Both the position numbers and the translations under genes were made by a program. From the NCBI RefSeq assembly GCF_032922745.1, contig NZ_CP136693.1, positions 2,356,001 through 2,420,000 on the forward strand: a stretch of 64,000 bases of DNA, written 5' to 3'. The notes beneath the pieces are model-generated. The model saw nothing but the letters and a program-made list of their open reading frames with translations, ran no database searches and was not told the DNA's origin. Positions 41,773-51,087 of the stretch are shown piece by piece. The stretch's first letter is position 1, and every line of letters begins with the position of its first letter. Source of the stretch: Marinobacter salarius. GTDB lineage: Bacteria > Pseudomonadota > Gammaproteobacteria > Pseudomonadales > Oleiphilaceae.

Positions 41773-43071
41773 ATGAAAGTAAAGCGGTTTTTCGCCAAAA
41801 GCATGGCAGAGGCACTGCGTCAGGTGCGGGATCAGATGGGGCCCGATGCCGTGATCCTTTCCAATCGTCGTGTTGATGGCGGCGTCGAAATTGTGACAGC
41901 GCTCGATTACGACGAAAACATGGCGCGTCAGCGTCTCGGAGACGCCGCACGGGAAGCCACCAATGGCTCACGGCTAGCCGAGTTGCAGGCGGAACAGCAT
42001 CGCCGCCTGGAGGACGAACTCGGCCGCTCCCGCGATCGCATTCGTGAAGTGCGTGAAAAGCGTGCGGCGTTTGGTAGGACGAGTGTGGGTGGTGAGTTTG
42101 GTGACGCTGGTCTTTCTGAGGAAGCACTCGCCAACGACGATACTGTGGTTGTTGAAGAGCCGTCGACCGCACGTGCTGCCTATTCCGGCGAGCTTGCGCA
42201 AATGCGCGCGGAAATCAGTTCCCTCCGTGACTTGGTCAGTGCCCGCAACGGCGGTGAACCCGAACAAACAGCGGTAAACGCAGTACAGCAGAGGCTGTCT
42301 GAAAAGTTGCAGGAATTCGGTCTCGGACTGGAGCTTGCCAATTCTCTGTCCCGGCGTCACCGGGCAGGCCGGCTTGAAGATGGTTGGAAACAGTCTCTGA
42401 AAATGCTGGCCGCCGGTGTAAAGACTACGCGCACCGAGTGGGCGGAAGAGGGTGGTGTCTATGCTCTGGTGGGACCAACCGGGTCCGGCAAGACGACGAC
42501 CATCGGCAAGCTGGCCGCACACTACGTTCTGCGCCACGGCCCTGACTCTCTGGCACTGGTCACAACCGATCGCTATCGGGTTGCGGCACACGAGCAATTA
42601 TTCGTGTTCGGGCGCATACTGAACGTTCCGGTTCGGGTTGTGGATGAAACCCATTCCCTGGACGACATACTGGACGAACTGTCGGACCGGCACCTGGTGT
42701 TGATTGATACCGCAGGCCTGACCAGCACCGACAAGGGCTACGAGGAGCAGCTTATGGAGCTGGCTCGCAGTCACCATCGGATTCGAACCCATCTGGTGGT
42801 TTCGGCAACCAGTCAGCCGCGCATCATGAAATCCGTCTGGCATTGCTATAAGATGGCAAATCTTACGGGTTGTGTGATGACCAAAATCGATGAAGCACTG
42901 ACCCTGGGTGAATCGCTGGGATTCGTCATGGAAACGGGATTGCCGGTGGCCTATTACACCGACGGGCAGAAAATCCCGGAAGACTTGCACCACGCTGAGT
43001 CCATCCCGCTGGTGCGTTTAGCCGTGGAGAGGCTGAAGAAACTCCAGCAGCAACAGGCAGTCGCTGTTTAA
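41773..43071 (+). CDS. flhF: FlhF, SRP-type GTPase for polar flagellum placement
   Basis: FlhF marks the cell pole for flagellar assembly. The 432-residue protein has an N-terminal B domain (MKVKRFFAKSMAEALRQVRD and a variable linker). The SRP-like NG domain carries the P-loop GPTGSGKTTTIGKL, the LVTTDRYRVAAHEQL segment, the LVLIDTAGL motif and TKIDEA. A strong AAGGAGG ribosome-binding site precedes the ATG. FleN, its partner in numerical control, is the next gene after 46 bases. Confidence 0.97.
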   Translation: MKVKRFFAKSMAEALRQVRDQMGPDAVILSNRRVDGGVEIVTALDYDENMARQRLGDAAREATNGSRLAELQAEQHRRLEDELGRSRDRIREVREKRAAFGRTSVGGEFGDAGLSEEALANDDTVVVEEPSTARAAYSGELAQMRAEISSLRDLVSARNGGEPEQTAVNAVQQRLSEKLQEFGLGLELANSLSRRHRAGRLEDGWKQSLKMLAAGVKTTRTEWAEEGGVYALVGPTGSGKTTTIGKLAAHYVLRHGPDSLALVTTDRYRVAAHEQLFVFGRILNVPVRVVDETHSLDDILDELSDRHLVLIDTAGLTSTDKGYEEQLMELARSHHRIRTHLVVSATSQPRIMKSVWHCYKMANLTGCVMTKIDEALTLGESLGFVMETGLPVAYYTDGQKIPEDLHHAESIPLVRLAVERLKKLQQQQAVAV

Positions 43072-43117
43072 AAACAACACAGCCTGCGGTTAAACGCGGC
43101 AAGAGATCAGAGTCAGT

Positions 43118-43930
43118 ATGAGCAGACCACATCCGGTACAGGTTATTGCCGTTTCCGGCGGGAAAGGGGGCGTTGGCAAGAGCAACGTATCAGTAAACCT
43201 TGGCATCGCCCTCGCGCAAATGGGGCGTCGGGTGGTACTGCTAGACGCCGATCTTGGTCTTGCCAACATTGACGTGCTTCTGGGTATTACCGCCAACCGC
43301 AACATACAGGATGTCATTGCCGGGGATTGCGACTTGCGGGATGTGCTGGTCAATGGACCCGGTGGCATTAAAATCGTGCCTGCCTCCTCGGGGACTCAGC
43401 GTATGACTCAGCTTTCCACGCTGGAGCATGCTGGCCTGATCAACGCTTTCAGTGAACTGGGTGACCAGATCGATGTGCTGATTGTTGATACCGCTGCGGG
43501 TATTTCCGAATCGGTGGTGAGTTTCCTCCGAGCCTCACAGGAACTATTGCTGGTTGTCTGTGATGAACCTACGTCTATTACCGACGCCTACGCCCTTATA
43601 AAGCTCATGAACCGGGATTACGGCACCAACCGCTTCCGTATACTGGCCAACCAGGTCAGGAATGAGCAGGAAGGTCGCCACCTGTTTGAAAAACTGACCC
43701 GGGTTACCGAGCGCTTTCTTGATGTGGCACTACAATATGTGGGTATCGTGCCGTATGACGAGGCCGTAAAAAAGGCGGTACAGCGGCAGCGTGCCGTGCT
43801 GGATGCCTACCCTCGGGCAAAAGCATCGTTGGCAATCAAGAGCCTTGCGGAGAAAGTGGATAGCTGGCCGCTGCCATCGTCGCCCCGGGGGCATCTGGAA
43901 TTCTTTGTGGAGCGGCTCGTCGAAGTCTGA
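43118..43930 (+). CDS. fleN: FleN (FlhG), MinD-like ATPase controlling flagellar number
   Basis: FleN binds FleQ and limits flagellar gene expression to keep a single polar flagellum; it also stimulates FlhF. The 270-residue protein has a deviant Walker A SGGKGGVGKSNVSVNLG, the switch segment LLDADLGLANIDVLLG and LIVDTAAGISESV. A C-terminal helical tail follows. Its size and its place between flhF and fliA match Pseudomonas. Confidence 0.97.
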   Translation: MSRPHPVQVIAVSGGKGGVGKSNVSVNLGIALAQMGRRVVLLDADLGLANIDVLLGITANRNIQDVIAGDCDLRDVLVNGPGGIKIVPASSGTQRMTQLSTLEHAGLINAFSELGDQIDVLIVDTAAGISESVVSFLRASQELLLVVCDEPTSITDAYALIKLMNRDYGTNRFRILANQVRNEQEGRHLFEKLTRVTERFLDVALQYVGIVPYDEAVKKAVQRQRAVLDAYPRAKASLAIKSLAEKVDSWPLPSSPRGHLEFFVERLVEV

Positions 43931-43960
43931 TTTTGATCCTGTCACTGAATAGCCGGATAC

Positions 43961-44692
43961 ATGACATTGGCGAAAGAACTTGGAATCTACAACCGGACGG
44001 GTACACGCGGACCTTCCCAGCTCGTTGAGGAACAGGCCCCGCTGGTCAAAAAAATAGCGCTTCATCTCATGGCGCGGCTGCCGGCATCTGTCCAACTGGA
44101 TGATCTTATGCAGGCAGGCATGATTGGTTTGTTGGAAGCTGCACAGCGATACAGTTCCGACAAGGGGGCTACCTTTGAGACATACGCCGGCATCCGGATC
44201 CGCGGGGCCATGGTGGATGAAATTCGCAAGGGTGACTGGGTCCCTCGATCCGTCCACAGGAATTCCCGCCGCATTGCCAAAGCCATCAAGGCTGTCGAGG
44301 ATCGCCTGGGCCGGGAGGCCCAAGACTCGGAAGTAGCCGAAGAGCTCGGGTTGGACCTCGACGAATACTATTCCTCCCTGAGCGATGCCAACAGTGGTCG
44401 ACTTTTTAGTCTGGATGAGCTCAATGAATCCGGCGAGCTGCCGATAGAAGAAACAGAAGGCAGCGATAACCCACTGGATGGCTTGGCGTCTGACAACTTC
44501 CGCAAGAACCTGGCCACCGCGATTAGTGATCTGCCCGAGCGAGAAAAGCTGGTGCTCAGCCTTTATTACCAGGAAGAGCTGAACCTGAAGGAAATCGGTG
44601 CCGTGCTGGGTGTTAGCGAAAGTCGGGTCAGCCAGATTCACAGTCAGGCCGCGCTCCGTCTGCGGGGGCGTCTCACTGGTTGGCAGCACTGA
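43961..44692 (+). CDS. fliA: FliA, sigma-28 flagellar sigma factor
   Basis: FliA directs late flagellar and chemotaxis promoters and is held back by FlgM until the hook is done. The 243-residue protein has region 2 (VKKIALHLMARLPASVQLDDLMQAG in part, ATFETYAGIRIRGAMVDEIR in part), region 3, and region 4 with the helix-turn-helix LKEIGAVLGVSESRVSQIHSQA (in part). A matching promoter was found before parC. flgM is not in this window. It ends the flhA-flhF-fleN-fliA group; a 176-base gap before cheY holds no clear promoter. Confidence 0.97.
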   Translation: MTLAKELGIYNRTGTRGPSQLVEEQAPLVKKIALHLMARLPASVQLDDLMQAGMIGLLEAAQRYSSDKGATFETYAGIRIRGAMVDEIRKGDWVPRSVHRNSRRIAKAIKAVEDRLGREAQDSEVAEELGLDLDEYYSSLSDANSGRLFSLDELNESGELPIEETEGSDNPLDGLASDNFRKNLATAISDLPEREKLVLSLYYQEELNLKEIGAVLGVSESRVSQIHSQAALRLRGRLTGWQH

Positions 44693-44868
44693 ACAGGCCA
44701 TCGCCCTGTTGAACGGCGTTACCAGGCATTCTTTACTGTAGCCTTTTGGTAACCGGCGCTTTACAACCGGCCCAAAGGCCACACAATAAGCGGTTAAACT
44801 ACCCGGCCTGCTAGACTGTGAGCCGGGAGCCAAAAACGAATTCCGGGCGTTTTTAACTGGAGGTCCCA

Positions 44869-45252
44869 TTGGACAAGAATATGAAAATCCTGATTGTGGA
44901 TGACTTCTCCACAATGCGACGGATCATTAAGAACCTGCTTCGTGATCTTGGTTTTACCAATACTGACGAAGCGGACGATGGCAATACCGCACTGCCGATG
45001 CTCAAGAGCGGAAAGTACGATTTTCTGGTAACCGATTGGAATATGCCAGGGATGTCCGGGCTCGATCTGCTTAAGGAAGTCCGTGCCGACGATAACCTGA
45101 AGACCCTGCCTGTGCTTATGGTGACCGCCGAGGCGAAGCGGGACCAGATCGTCGCCGCTGCGCAGGCCGGCGTGAACGGCTATGTGGTTAAGCCCTTCAC
45201 GGCAGCCGTACTCAAGGAGAAGATTGAGAAGATCTTCGAACGCATCCAGTAA
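44869..45252 (+). CDS. cheY: CheY, chemotaxis response regulator
   Basis: CheY carries the CheA signal to the motor switch. It is a 127-residue single receiver domain with Asp11-Asp12, phospho-acceptor Asp56 (LVTDWNMPG), MVTAEA and VVKPFT. The start is taken as TTG 44869 because a TGGAGG site lies at the right distance. The ATG at 44881 is 17 bases from that site, though it too would give an intact protein. cheZ follows after 20 bases. Confidence 0.95.
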   Translation: MDKNMKILIVDDFSTMRRIIKNLLRDLGFTNTDEADDGNTALPMLKSGKYDFLVTDWNMPGMSGLDLLKEVRADDNLKTLPVLMVTAEAKRDQIVAAAQAGVNGYVVKPFTAAVLKEKIEKIFERIQ

Positions 45253-45272
45253 TCAGAGGTCGGACGGCTCCC

Positions 45273-46061
45273 ATGAGCAATAGCAATAAAGACCCACAGG
45301 GGCTCGACCCGGAGGTTACGGATAAGCTCCGCAGCCAGGCGGCCGAGTTGGTCGAGCAGGTCAACGCTGGGGAATACGGCCGCGCGATGACCCTGATCAA
45401 TGAGCTGAGCGAGGTGAGGGACCAGAGCCTGTATCGGGAAGTAGGGCGACTGACTCGCAGCCTCCATGAGGCGATCCGCAACTTCCAGATTGACCCCCGT
45501 AACGCTGAACAGTCCGAAGCCCTTTCGAAGATGACCGATGCGTCGGATCGTCTGGAGTACGTGGTTCAGATGACCGGTAAAGCGGCCAACCGGACCATGG
45601 ACCTGGTTGAGGAGGCCATGCCCAAGGCCAGCGCCCTCCGCGACGAGGCCGCGGAGCTGAGAGACCAGTGGCAGAAATTGCGCCGCCGTGAGATGGCCCC
45701 GGCGGAATTCCGTGAGCTCTATGCCCGTATCGATACGTTTTTCGTTACCTTGAACACCGATGCAGGAGCGATGTACGACAATCTGTCGGAGATTCTCCTG
45801 GCTCAGGATTTTCAGGACCTCACAGGGCAGGTGATCCAAAAGGTCACCACTCTGGTTAAAGAGGTGGAAGAGCATCTGTTGAGCCTGGTAGTGATGGCGA
45901 GCCATGTGGACCAGATGACCGGCACCGTCCATGAACTGGAAGAACAGGAAAAGATATCGGCAGAACAGGGTGTTGGTCCACAGATCAAGGCCGAAGAACG
46001 CGAAGATGTAGTATCGGGACAGGACGATGTTGATGATCTTCTGTCCAGTCTCGGTTTCTGA
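45273..46061 (+). CDS. cheZ: CheZ, phosphatase of CheY
   Basis: CheZ removes the phosphate from CheY. The 262-residue protein is a long helical hairpin. The catalytic segment QDFQDLTGQVIQKV contains the conserved Gln and Asp. The C-terminal peptide DDVDDLLSSLGF is the CheY-binding tail. It lies between cheY and cheA. Confidence 0.95.
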   Translation: MSNSNKDPQGLDPEVTDKLRSQAAELVEQVNAGEYGRAMTLINELSEVRDQSLYREVGRLTRSLHEAIRNFQIDPRNAEQSEALSKMTDASDRLEYVVQMTGKAANRTMDLVEEAMPKASALRDEAAELRDQWQKLRRREMAPAEFRELYARIDTFFVTLNTDAGAMYDNLSEILLAQDFQDLTGQVIQKVTTLVKEVEEHLLSLVVMASHVDQMTGTVHELEEQEKISAEQGVGPQIKAEEREDVVSGQDDVDDLLSSLGF

Positions 46062-46078
46062 ATAAAAGAGGGTAACGC

Positions 46079-48241
46079 ATGGCGTTTGATGCCGATGAAG
46101 AGATCCTGCAGGACTTCCTTGTTGAGGCAGGCGAAATACTCGAAAAGCTGTCGGAGCAACTGGTCGACCTGGAGCAAAATCCGGACGACAGCGATCTGCT
46201 CAACGCCATCTTCCGGGGTTTCCACACCGTAAAGGGCGGTGCTGGGTTTCTGCAACTCGATGCCCTGGTGAACTGTTGCCATTCCGCGGAAAATGTTTTC
46301 GATATCCTGCGTAACCACAAGCGCAAGGTAGATTCCGAATTGATGGACGTGGTGCTGGAAGTCCTGGATCACGTCAATGCCATGTTTGAACAGGTTCGTC
46401 ATCACGAAGAACCGACGCCAGCTCCCGAGGAGCTGATCGCCGCCCTCGACGCATTGGCGCAACCGGCAGGGGAGTCGCCGTCGGCAAACGCAGCGGTCGC
46501 TCGCGAAGAACAGAACGAGAGCAACGAAGCCAGTTCTGGAGACGATGGCGGTGATATTACCGACGACGAATTCGAGCGGTTGCTGGATGCCCTGGAAGAG
46601 GAAAAGACCAGCGCTCCAGTTTCCAGTGGCGACGGCAATGAATCTTCAGGCGGTGACGGAGCGAGCGGAGACGACATCTCCGATGATGAATTCGAGGCCC
46701 TGCTGGACCAATTGCATGGCAAGGGCCAGTTCTCAGGCCCGCCTGAAACCGGCAAGGCAGCCCCTGACAGCCAGGATGCCTCGGGCGACAAGGTTACCAG
46801 TGATGAGGCGAGTGACAGCAAGGGTGGCGACGACCTGATTTCGGACGACGAGTTCGAAAAGTTGCTGGATGACCTGCACGGCAAGGGTGGTAGCCCCACG
46901 GCAGAAACTGCCAAGCCGGCCCCTGGGCCTGCTGCAAAGCAGCCGTCGGCCACGTCTCCCAGTGCCATGGCTGACGAGCCCGCGCAACCGGCTGGTAAGC
47001 CTGAAAAAGTGCCTGCGGAAAACGGCAAGACGAGTGCAGCACCTGCGATGCCAGCACGGGACGCCAACGCGCCTGTGGCCGAAACCTCTGTACGGGTGGA
47101 CACCAAGCGCCTGGACGACATCATGAACATGGTGGGTGAACTGGTGCTGGTGCGTAACCGCTTGCAGCGTCTGGGCGCCCAGAGTGAAGACGAGCATATG
47201 CACAAGGCGGTCTCCAACCTGGACGTGGTGACCACCGATCTTCAATCCGCTGTGATGGCGACGCGGATGCAGCCCATCAAGAAAGTGTTTGGCCGCTTCC
47301 CGAGGGTGGTTCGCGACCTGGCTCGCAGCCTGAAGAAAGAAATCAACCTTGAGATGCACGGAGAAGAGACCGACCTGGACAAAAACCTGGTGGAGGCGCT
47401 GTCCGATCCTCTGGTCCATCTTGTTCGCAACTCGGTTGATCACGGTATAGAGGCACCCGATGTTCGTGAAAAGGCGGGCAAGCCTCGCCAGGGCCGTGTA
47501 ACTCTGTCTGCCGAGCAGGAAGGGGACCACATTCTATTGTCCATCGAAGACGACGGTGCCGGAATGGATCCGGATGTGTTGCGCCGAAAAGCGGTGGAAA
47601 AGGGCATCTACGAACAGGATGCTGCCGATCGACTGACCAACAGCGAGTGCTACAACCTGATTTTCTCCGCCGGATTCTCCACCAAGGACCAGATATCCGA
47701 TGTGTCCGGTCGCGGTGTCGGCATGGACGTGGTGAAAACCAAGATCAGCCAGCTCAACGGGCAACTGAGCGTGGAGTCGGAGCTGGGCAAGGGGTCTCGC
47801 ATCGTCATCAAGGTGCCGCTGACCCTGGCCATCATGCCTACCTTGATGATCATGCTTGGCGACCAGTCCTTCGCGCTGCCACTGGTGAACGTGGTCGAGA
47901 TTTTCCATCTGGACCTTAGCAAAAAGAACATAGTGGATGGCCGCGAATGCATTGTGGTTCGAGACAAAGTCTTCCCGTTGTTCCACATCAAGCGATGGCT
48001 GGTCAAAGGCGCCGCTGGTCAGCCGGAACCAGAGAATGCTCACGTGGTTATCGTGGCGATGGGAACACGACGCGTCGGTTTTGTGGTGGATCAGTTGATC
48101 GGGCAGGAAGAGGTGGTGATCAAGCCCCTGGGCCGGGCCCTTCAGGGAACGCCGGGTATGGCGGGTGCAACCATCACTGGCGACGGCCGAATTGCACTCA
48201 TTATTGATGTTCCGAGCCTGCTGCAAAACTACGGCAAATAA
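46079..48241 (+). CDS. cheA: CheA, chemotaxis histidine kinase with a threefold linker repeat
   Basis: CheA phosphorylates CheY and CheB in response to chemoreceptors. The 720-residue protein has an Hpt domain (His49 in FRGFHTVKGG), then a long acidic, Pro/Ala-rich linker. Dimerisation, ATPase (DPLVHLVRNSVDHGIE, DDGAGMD, GRGVGMDVV) and CheW-like domains follow. No standard P2 domain is obvious. In its place the linker has three copies of DDEFExLLDxL near residues 159-173, 199-217 and 253-271, the last two followed by HGKG. In Vibrio a linker region of CheA binds ParP; parP is present here, so the repeats are candidates for that contact. A ribosome-binding site AGAGGG precedes the ATG. Confidence 0.96.
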   Translation: MAFDADEEILQDFLVEAGEILEKLSEQLVDLEQNPDDSDLLNAIFRGFHTVKGGAGFLQLDALVNCCHSAENVFDILRNHKRKVDSELMDVVLEVLDHVNAMFEQVRHHEEPTPAPEELIAALDALAQPAGESPSANAAVAREEQNESNEASSGDDGGDITDDEFERLLDALEEEKTSAPVSSGDGNESSGGDGASGDDISDDEFEALLDQLHGKGQFSGPPETGKAAPDSQDASGDKVTSDEASDSKGGDDLISDDEFEKLLDDLHGKGGSPTAETAKPAPGPAAKQPSATSPSAMADEPAQPAGKPEKVPAENGKTSAAPAMPARDANAPVAETSVRVDTKRLDDIMNMVGELVLVRNRLQRLGAQSEDEHMHKAVSNLDVVTTDLQSAVMATRMQPIKKVFGRFPRVVRDLARSLKKEINLEMHGEETDLDKNLVEALSDPLVHLVRNSVDHGIEAPDVREKAGKPRQGRVTLSAEQEGDHILLSIEDDGAGMDPDVLRRKAVEKGIYEQDAADRLTNSECYNLIFSAGFSTKDQISDVSGRGVGMDVVKTKISQLNGQLSVESELGKGSRIVIKVPLTLAIMPTLMIMLGDQSFALPLVNVVEIFHLDLSKKNIVDGRECIVVRDKVFPLFHIKRWLVKGAAGQPEPENAHVVIVAMGTRRVGFVVDQLIGQEEVVIKPLGRALQGTPGMAGATITGDGRIALIIDVPSLLQNYGK

Positions 48242-48273
48242 CGTTGCGGCGGGCCCAGGTTTAGGAGAAATGG

Positions 48274-49419
48274 ATGACGGTTTCTGTCCTGGTCGTTGAT
48301 GATTCAGGTTTTTTCCGCAAGCGACTGACGGAAATCCTGACCGCTTCCGGTCAGATCAAGGTGGTTGGCGTGGCCACCAATGGGCGCGAAGGTGTCGAGC
48401 TGGCTGAAAAGCTGAGGCCTGACGTCATCACCATGGACTACGAGATGCCCGTCATGGACGGTATCAGCGCCGTCCGTGAGATCATGAAGCGACATCCGGC
48501 GCCGGTATTGATGTTCTCCTCCCTCACCTACGAGGGTGCCCGGGTAACCCTGGATGCCCTTGAGGCAGGTGCCGTTGATTTCCTGCCCAAGAATTTTGAG
48601 GAAATTGCCCGAGATTCCAGTCAGCTTCAAAAAATACTCATTGAGCGCGTACTGGATGTCGCTGGCAGCCGCCCTGGTGCAAAACCGTCGGCGCCGCCTC
48701 CCACAGCTCCGCCGCCTTCGCCCCGTAGCCCTTCACCGGCAAGGCGCAGCGTCCCCGAGCGGCCGGCGGTACCGGACAGGTCCTCTCGCCCCAGCGCCCC
48801 AGAGCCTGAAGCACCGGTCCGTCGTTCGATTCGCCGCGGGCCGGCGAAACACTACAGTGTGGTTGCCATCGGCACATCCACCGGCGGCCCGGTGGCCTTG
48901 CAACGTGTACTAATGGCGTTGCCGGCTGGGTTCCCCGCGCCTGTGGTGCTCGTTCAGCATATGCCGGCCAGTTTTACCCCGGCGTTTGCCGAACGGCTGA
49001 ACAAGCTCTGCCAGATTCAGGTGCGCCAGGCTGAAGACGGCGAAATGCTGAAGCCGGGCGTCGCGCTGCTTGCCCCCGGGGGTAAGCAGATGATGATTGA
49101 AAACCGGGGTGGCCAGGGCAGAGTCAGGATTCTTCCCGGAGATGACCGGCTTAACTACAAGCCTTGTGTGGATGTGACGTTCGGCTCCCTGGCCAGGAGT
49201 TTTCCCGGCAAGACCCTGGGCCTGATCCTGACGGGCATGGGCTCGGATGGAAAGGAAGGCTGTCGCCTGATGAAGCAGTCAGGCTCCGATATCTGGTCCC
49301 AGGACGAAAAAACCTCGGTGATCTACGGTATGCCCATGGCCGTGGCCAAGGCCGGGTTGTCTGACGAAATCCTTGCGCTCGATGACATTGGTTCCCGCCT
49401 GGCGGATGGGGTGAGCTGA
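48274..49419 (+). CDS. cheB: CheB, chemoreceptor methylesterase/deamidase
   Basis: CheB removes methyl groups from chemoreceptors for adaptation. The 381-residue protein has a receiver domain with Asp9-Asp10 and acceptor Asp55. A long Pro/Arg/Ser linker (about 130-195) is followed by a methylesterase domain with the Ser of GTSTGGPVAL, the His of VQHMP and the Asp of GMGSDGKEG. The linker is longer than in E. coli. The ATG at 48274 is preceded by AGGAGA. The stop overlaps motC by one base. Confidence 0.96.
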   Translation: MTVSVLVVDDSGFFRKRLTEILTASGQIKVVGVATNGREGVELAEKLRPDVITMDYEMPVMDGISAVREIMKRHPAPVLMFSSLTYEGARVTLDALEAGAVDFLPKNFEEIARDSSQLQKILIERVLDVAGSRPGAKPSAPPPTAPPPSPRSPSPARRSVPERPAVPDRSSRPSAPEPEAPVRRSIRRGPAKHYSVVAIGTSTGGPVALQRVLMALPAGFPAPVVLVQHMPASFTPAFAERLNKLCQIQVRQAEDGEMLKPGVALLAPGGKQMMIENRGGQGRVRILPGDDRLNYKPCVDVTFGSLARSFPGKTLGLILTGMGSDGKEGCRLMKQSGSDIWSQDEKTSVIYGMPMAVAKAGLSDEILALDDIGSRLADGVS

Positions 49420-50156
49420 TGGATATTCTCAGCCTGCTGGGCGTCATTCTTGCCTTTGTGGCGATTCTCGGTGGAAACCTGTTGGAAGGCGGCGCCATCA
49501 GCTCGCTGTTCAATGGCCCGGCCGCGCTGATCGTCATTGGTGGTACGCTCGCAGCCACCATTCTCCAGACCTCCTGGCCGCTGTTAAAGCGGGCCTTTTC
49601 CCAGGTGCGCTGGGTGTTCTTTCCGCCCTATATCAGCCTGGAAGATGGTATCGGCAAGGTCATTGACTGGAGCGTCAAGGCCCGTAAGCAGGGTTTGCTG
49701 GGGCTGGAAGGGTTGGCTGAGAAAGAATCTGAACGCTTTGCCCGTAAGGGGCTGCAGCTGCTGGTGGACGGCGCTGAGACAGAAACCATCCGCAGCATCA
49801 TGGAGGTAGACCTGGAATCCCGCGAACAGCGGGATCTGGAATCCGCCCGGGTGTTCGAGGCCATGGGTGGTTATTCGCCCACCATTGGCATCATTGGCGC
49901 GGTGATGGGGCTGATTCAGGTGATGACCAACCTCGAAGACCCCCAGTCACTGGGCAGCGGTATCGCCACCGCGTTTGTGGCCACCATCTACGGTGTAGCA
50001 CTGGCCAATCTGCTGTTCTTCCCGGTTGCCAACAAGTTGCGCGGCATTCTGCGGGAGCGCACCCGTTATGAGGACATGATGATCGACGGCATCATCGCCA
50101 TAGCCGAAGGCGAGAACCCTAAATCCATCGAGTTGCGCCTACGGGGCTTCCTGTAG
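49419..50156 (+). CDS. motC: MotC, MotA-type flagellar stator protein
   Basis: MotC is a MotA homologue that with MotD makes a second stator set in pseudomonads. The 245-residue protein has four membrane helices (near 5-22, 32-50, 150-170 and 180-200) and a cytoplasmic loop with the charged torque residues (REQRDLESARVFEAMGGYSP in part). GGYSPTIGIIGAVMGLIQVM is the family proton-path helix. It overlaps cheB by one base. The motD partner follows after 28 bases. Confidence 0.93.
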   Translation: MDILSLLGVILAFVAILGGNLLEGGAISSLFNGPAALIVIGGTLAATILQTSWPLLKRAFSQVRWVFFPPYISLEDGIGKVIDWSVKARKQGLLGLEGLAEKESERFARKGLQLLVDGAETETIRSIMEVDLESREQRDLESARVFEAMGGYSPTIGIIGAVMGLIQVMTNLEDPQSLGSGIATAFVATIYGVALANLLFFPVANKLRGILRERTRYEDMMIDGIIAIAEGENPKSIELRLRGFL

Positions 50157-50184
50157 TGCCGGCTCCGGAGCCAGGGGTAAGCTG

Positions 50185-50967
50185 ATGAGACGACGCAGGC
50201 AACAGGATGACGACCTTCACAACAAGGAACGCTGGCTGATTTCCTACGCCGACTTCATCACCTTGTTGTTCGCGTTTTTTGTCGTAATGTATTCCGTGTC
50301 GTCGGTGAATGAGGGCAAGTACAAGGTATTGTCTGAAACCCTGACCGGCGTCTTCAATGCCCCCCAGCGCTCCTTCCAGCCTATCGAAGTGGGCGACCAG
50401 CCCCGGCGCGCGACGCCGCAGGCCGCCGAGGATGTGATTAACCCGCCGGTGACTGAAGCTCCGCAAAACCCCTCCATGAGTGCAGAAGGGCGCACCGAGG
50501 CGCTGCGTGCCATGGCGGACCAGTTGGCTTTGGAGTTCGACGAGCTGATCAATCAGGGTGTGGTTACTCTGGAAACCAGCGACGAGTGGTTGGAGCTGAG
50601 CCTCCGCAACAGCCTGCTTTTCGGCAGTGGCGATGCCGAGCCCCATTACGATGCCTTCGACGTGGTGGAAAAAATTGCCGCTGTACTCCGCAACCGGGAT
50701 AACGCTACCCGGGTTGAGGGCTTCACAGATAATCGCCCGATAAACACCGGTGTCTTCCCCTCCAACTGGGAGCTGTCCGCTGCGCGATCAGCGGCGGTTG
50801 TGCGCATGTTGTCGATGGAGGGTGTTGAGGCCGAGCGGCTGGCCGCTGTTGGGTACGGCGAGCACCAACCGGTGGCCCGCAACGATACCGAGGAAGGCCG
50901 CCGTCGCAATCGACGCGTGGTCCTGTTGATCTCCCGCGACGCCAGTATTCGTGGCGCGATGCGATAA
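50185..50967 (+). CDS. motD: MotD, MotB-type flagellar stator protein
   Basis: MotD is the peptidoglycan-anchored partner of MotC. The 260-residue protein starts with a charged tail. One membrane helix (about 22-42, WLISYADFITLLFAFFVVMY in part) carries Asp28, the usual proton-binding residue in the SYADF motif. A C-terminal OmpA-like domain (about 135-250) has VEGFTDNRP and LSAARSAAVVRML. Typical MotB proteins have the same plan. A probable terminator lies about 95 bases downstream. Confidence 0.93.
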   Translation: MRRRRQQDDDLHNKERWLISYADFITLLFAFFVVMYSVSSVNEGKYKVLSETLTGVFNAPQRSFQPIEVGDQPRRATPQAAEDVINPPVTEAPQNPSMSAEGRTEALRAMADQLALEFDELINQGVVTLETSDEWLELSLRNSLLFGSGDAEPHYDAFDVVEKIAAVLRNRDNATRVEGFTDNRPINTGVFPSNWELSAARSAAVVRMLSMEGVEAERLAAVGYGEHQPVARNDTEEGRRRNRRVVLLISRDASIRGAMR

Positions 50968-51061
50968 CACCTTTCCGATCATCACGTTGCAGAGTCATGG
51001 CGGAAGGTGCTATAGGCGAGTTGGCACAATATCTGTATTAGCGTCTGTACATCTTTAGATC

Positions 51062-51087
51062 CCGGCAAGCTCTTGCCGGATTGTTTT
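51062..51087 (+). terminator. Probable terminator after motD
   Basis: CCGGCAA-GCTC-TTGCCGG (51062-51079) is a perfect seven-base stem with a four-base loop followed by ATTGTTTT. The T run overlaps the -35 of the FliA-type promoter for parC. Confidence 0.6.

Noticed and set aside
44700..44868. Promoter or terminator signals between fliA and cheY
   Set aside because: Only weak matches (TTTACA with a poor -10, a GTTACCA/TGGTAAC dyad with a long loop and no T run); no FliA-type site was found.
43730..44914. A 394-codon open frame on the minus strand
   Set aside because: It lies opposite fleN, fliA and cheY, all firm genes; a GC-rich shadow frame.
51021..51037. TTGGCAC motif as a sigma-54 promoter after motD
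   Set aside because: The -24 part fits, but the -12 has GT instead of the invariant GC, and a probable terminator follows before the next gene.
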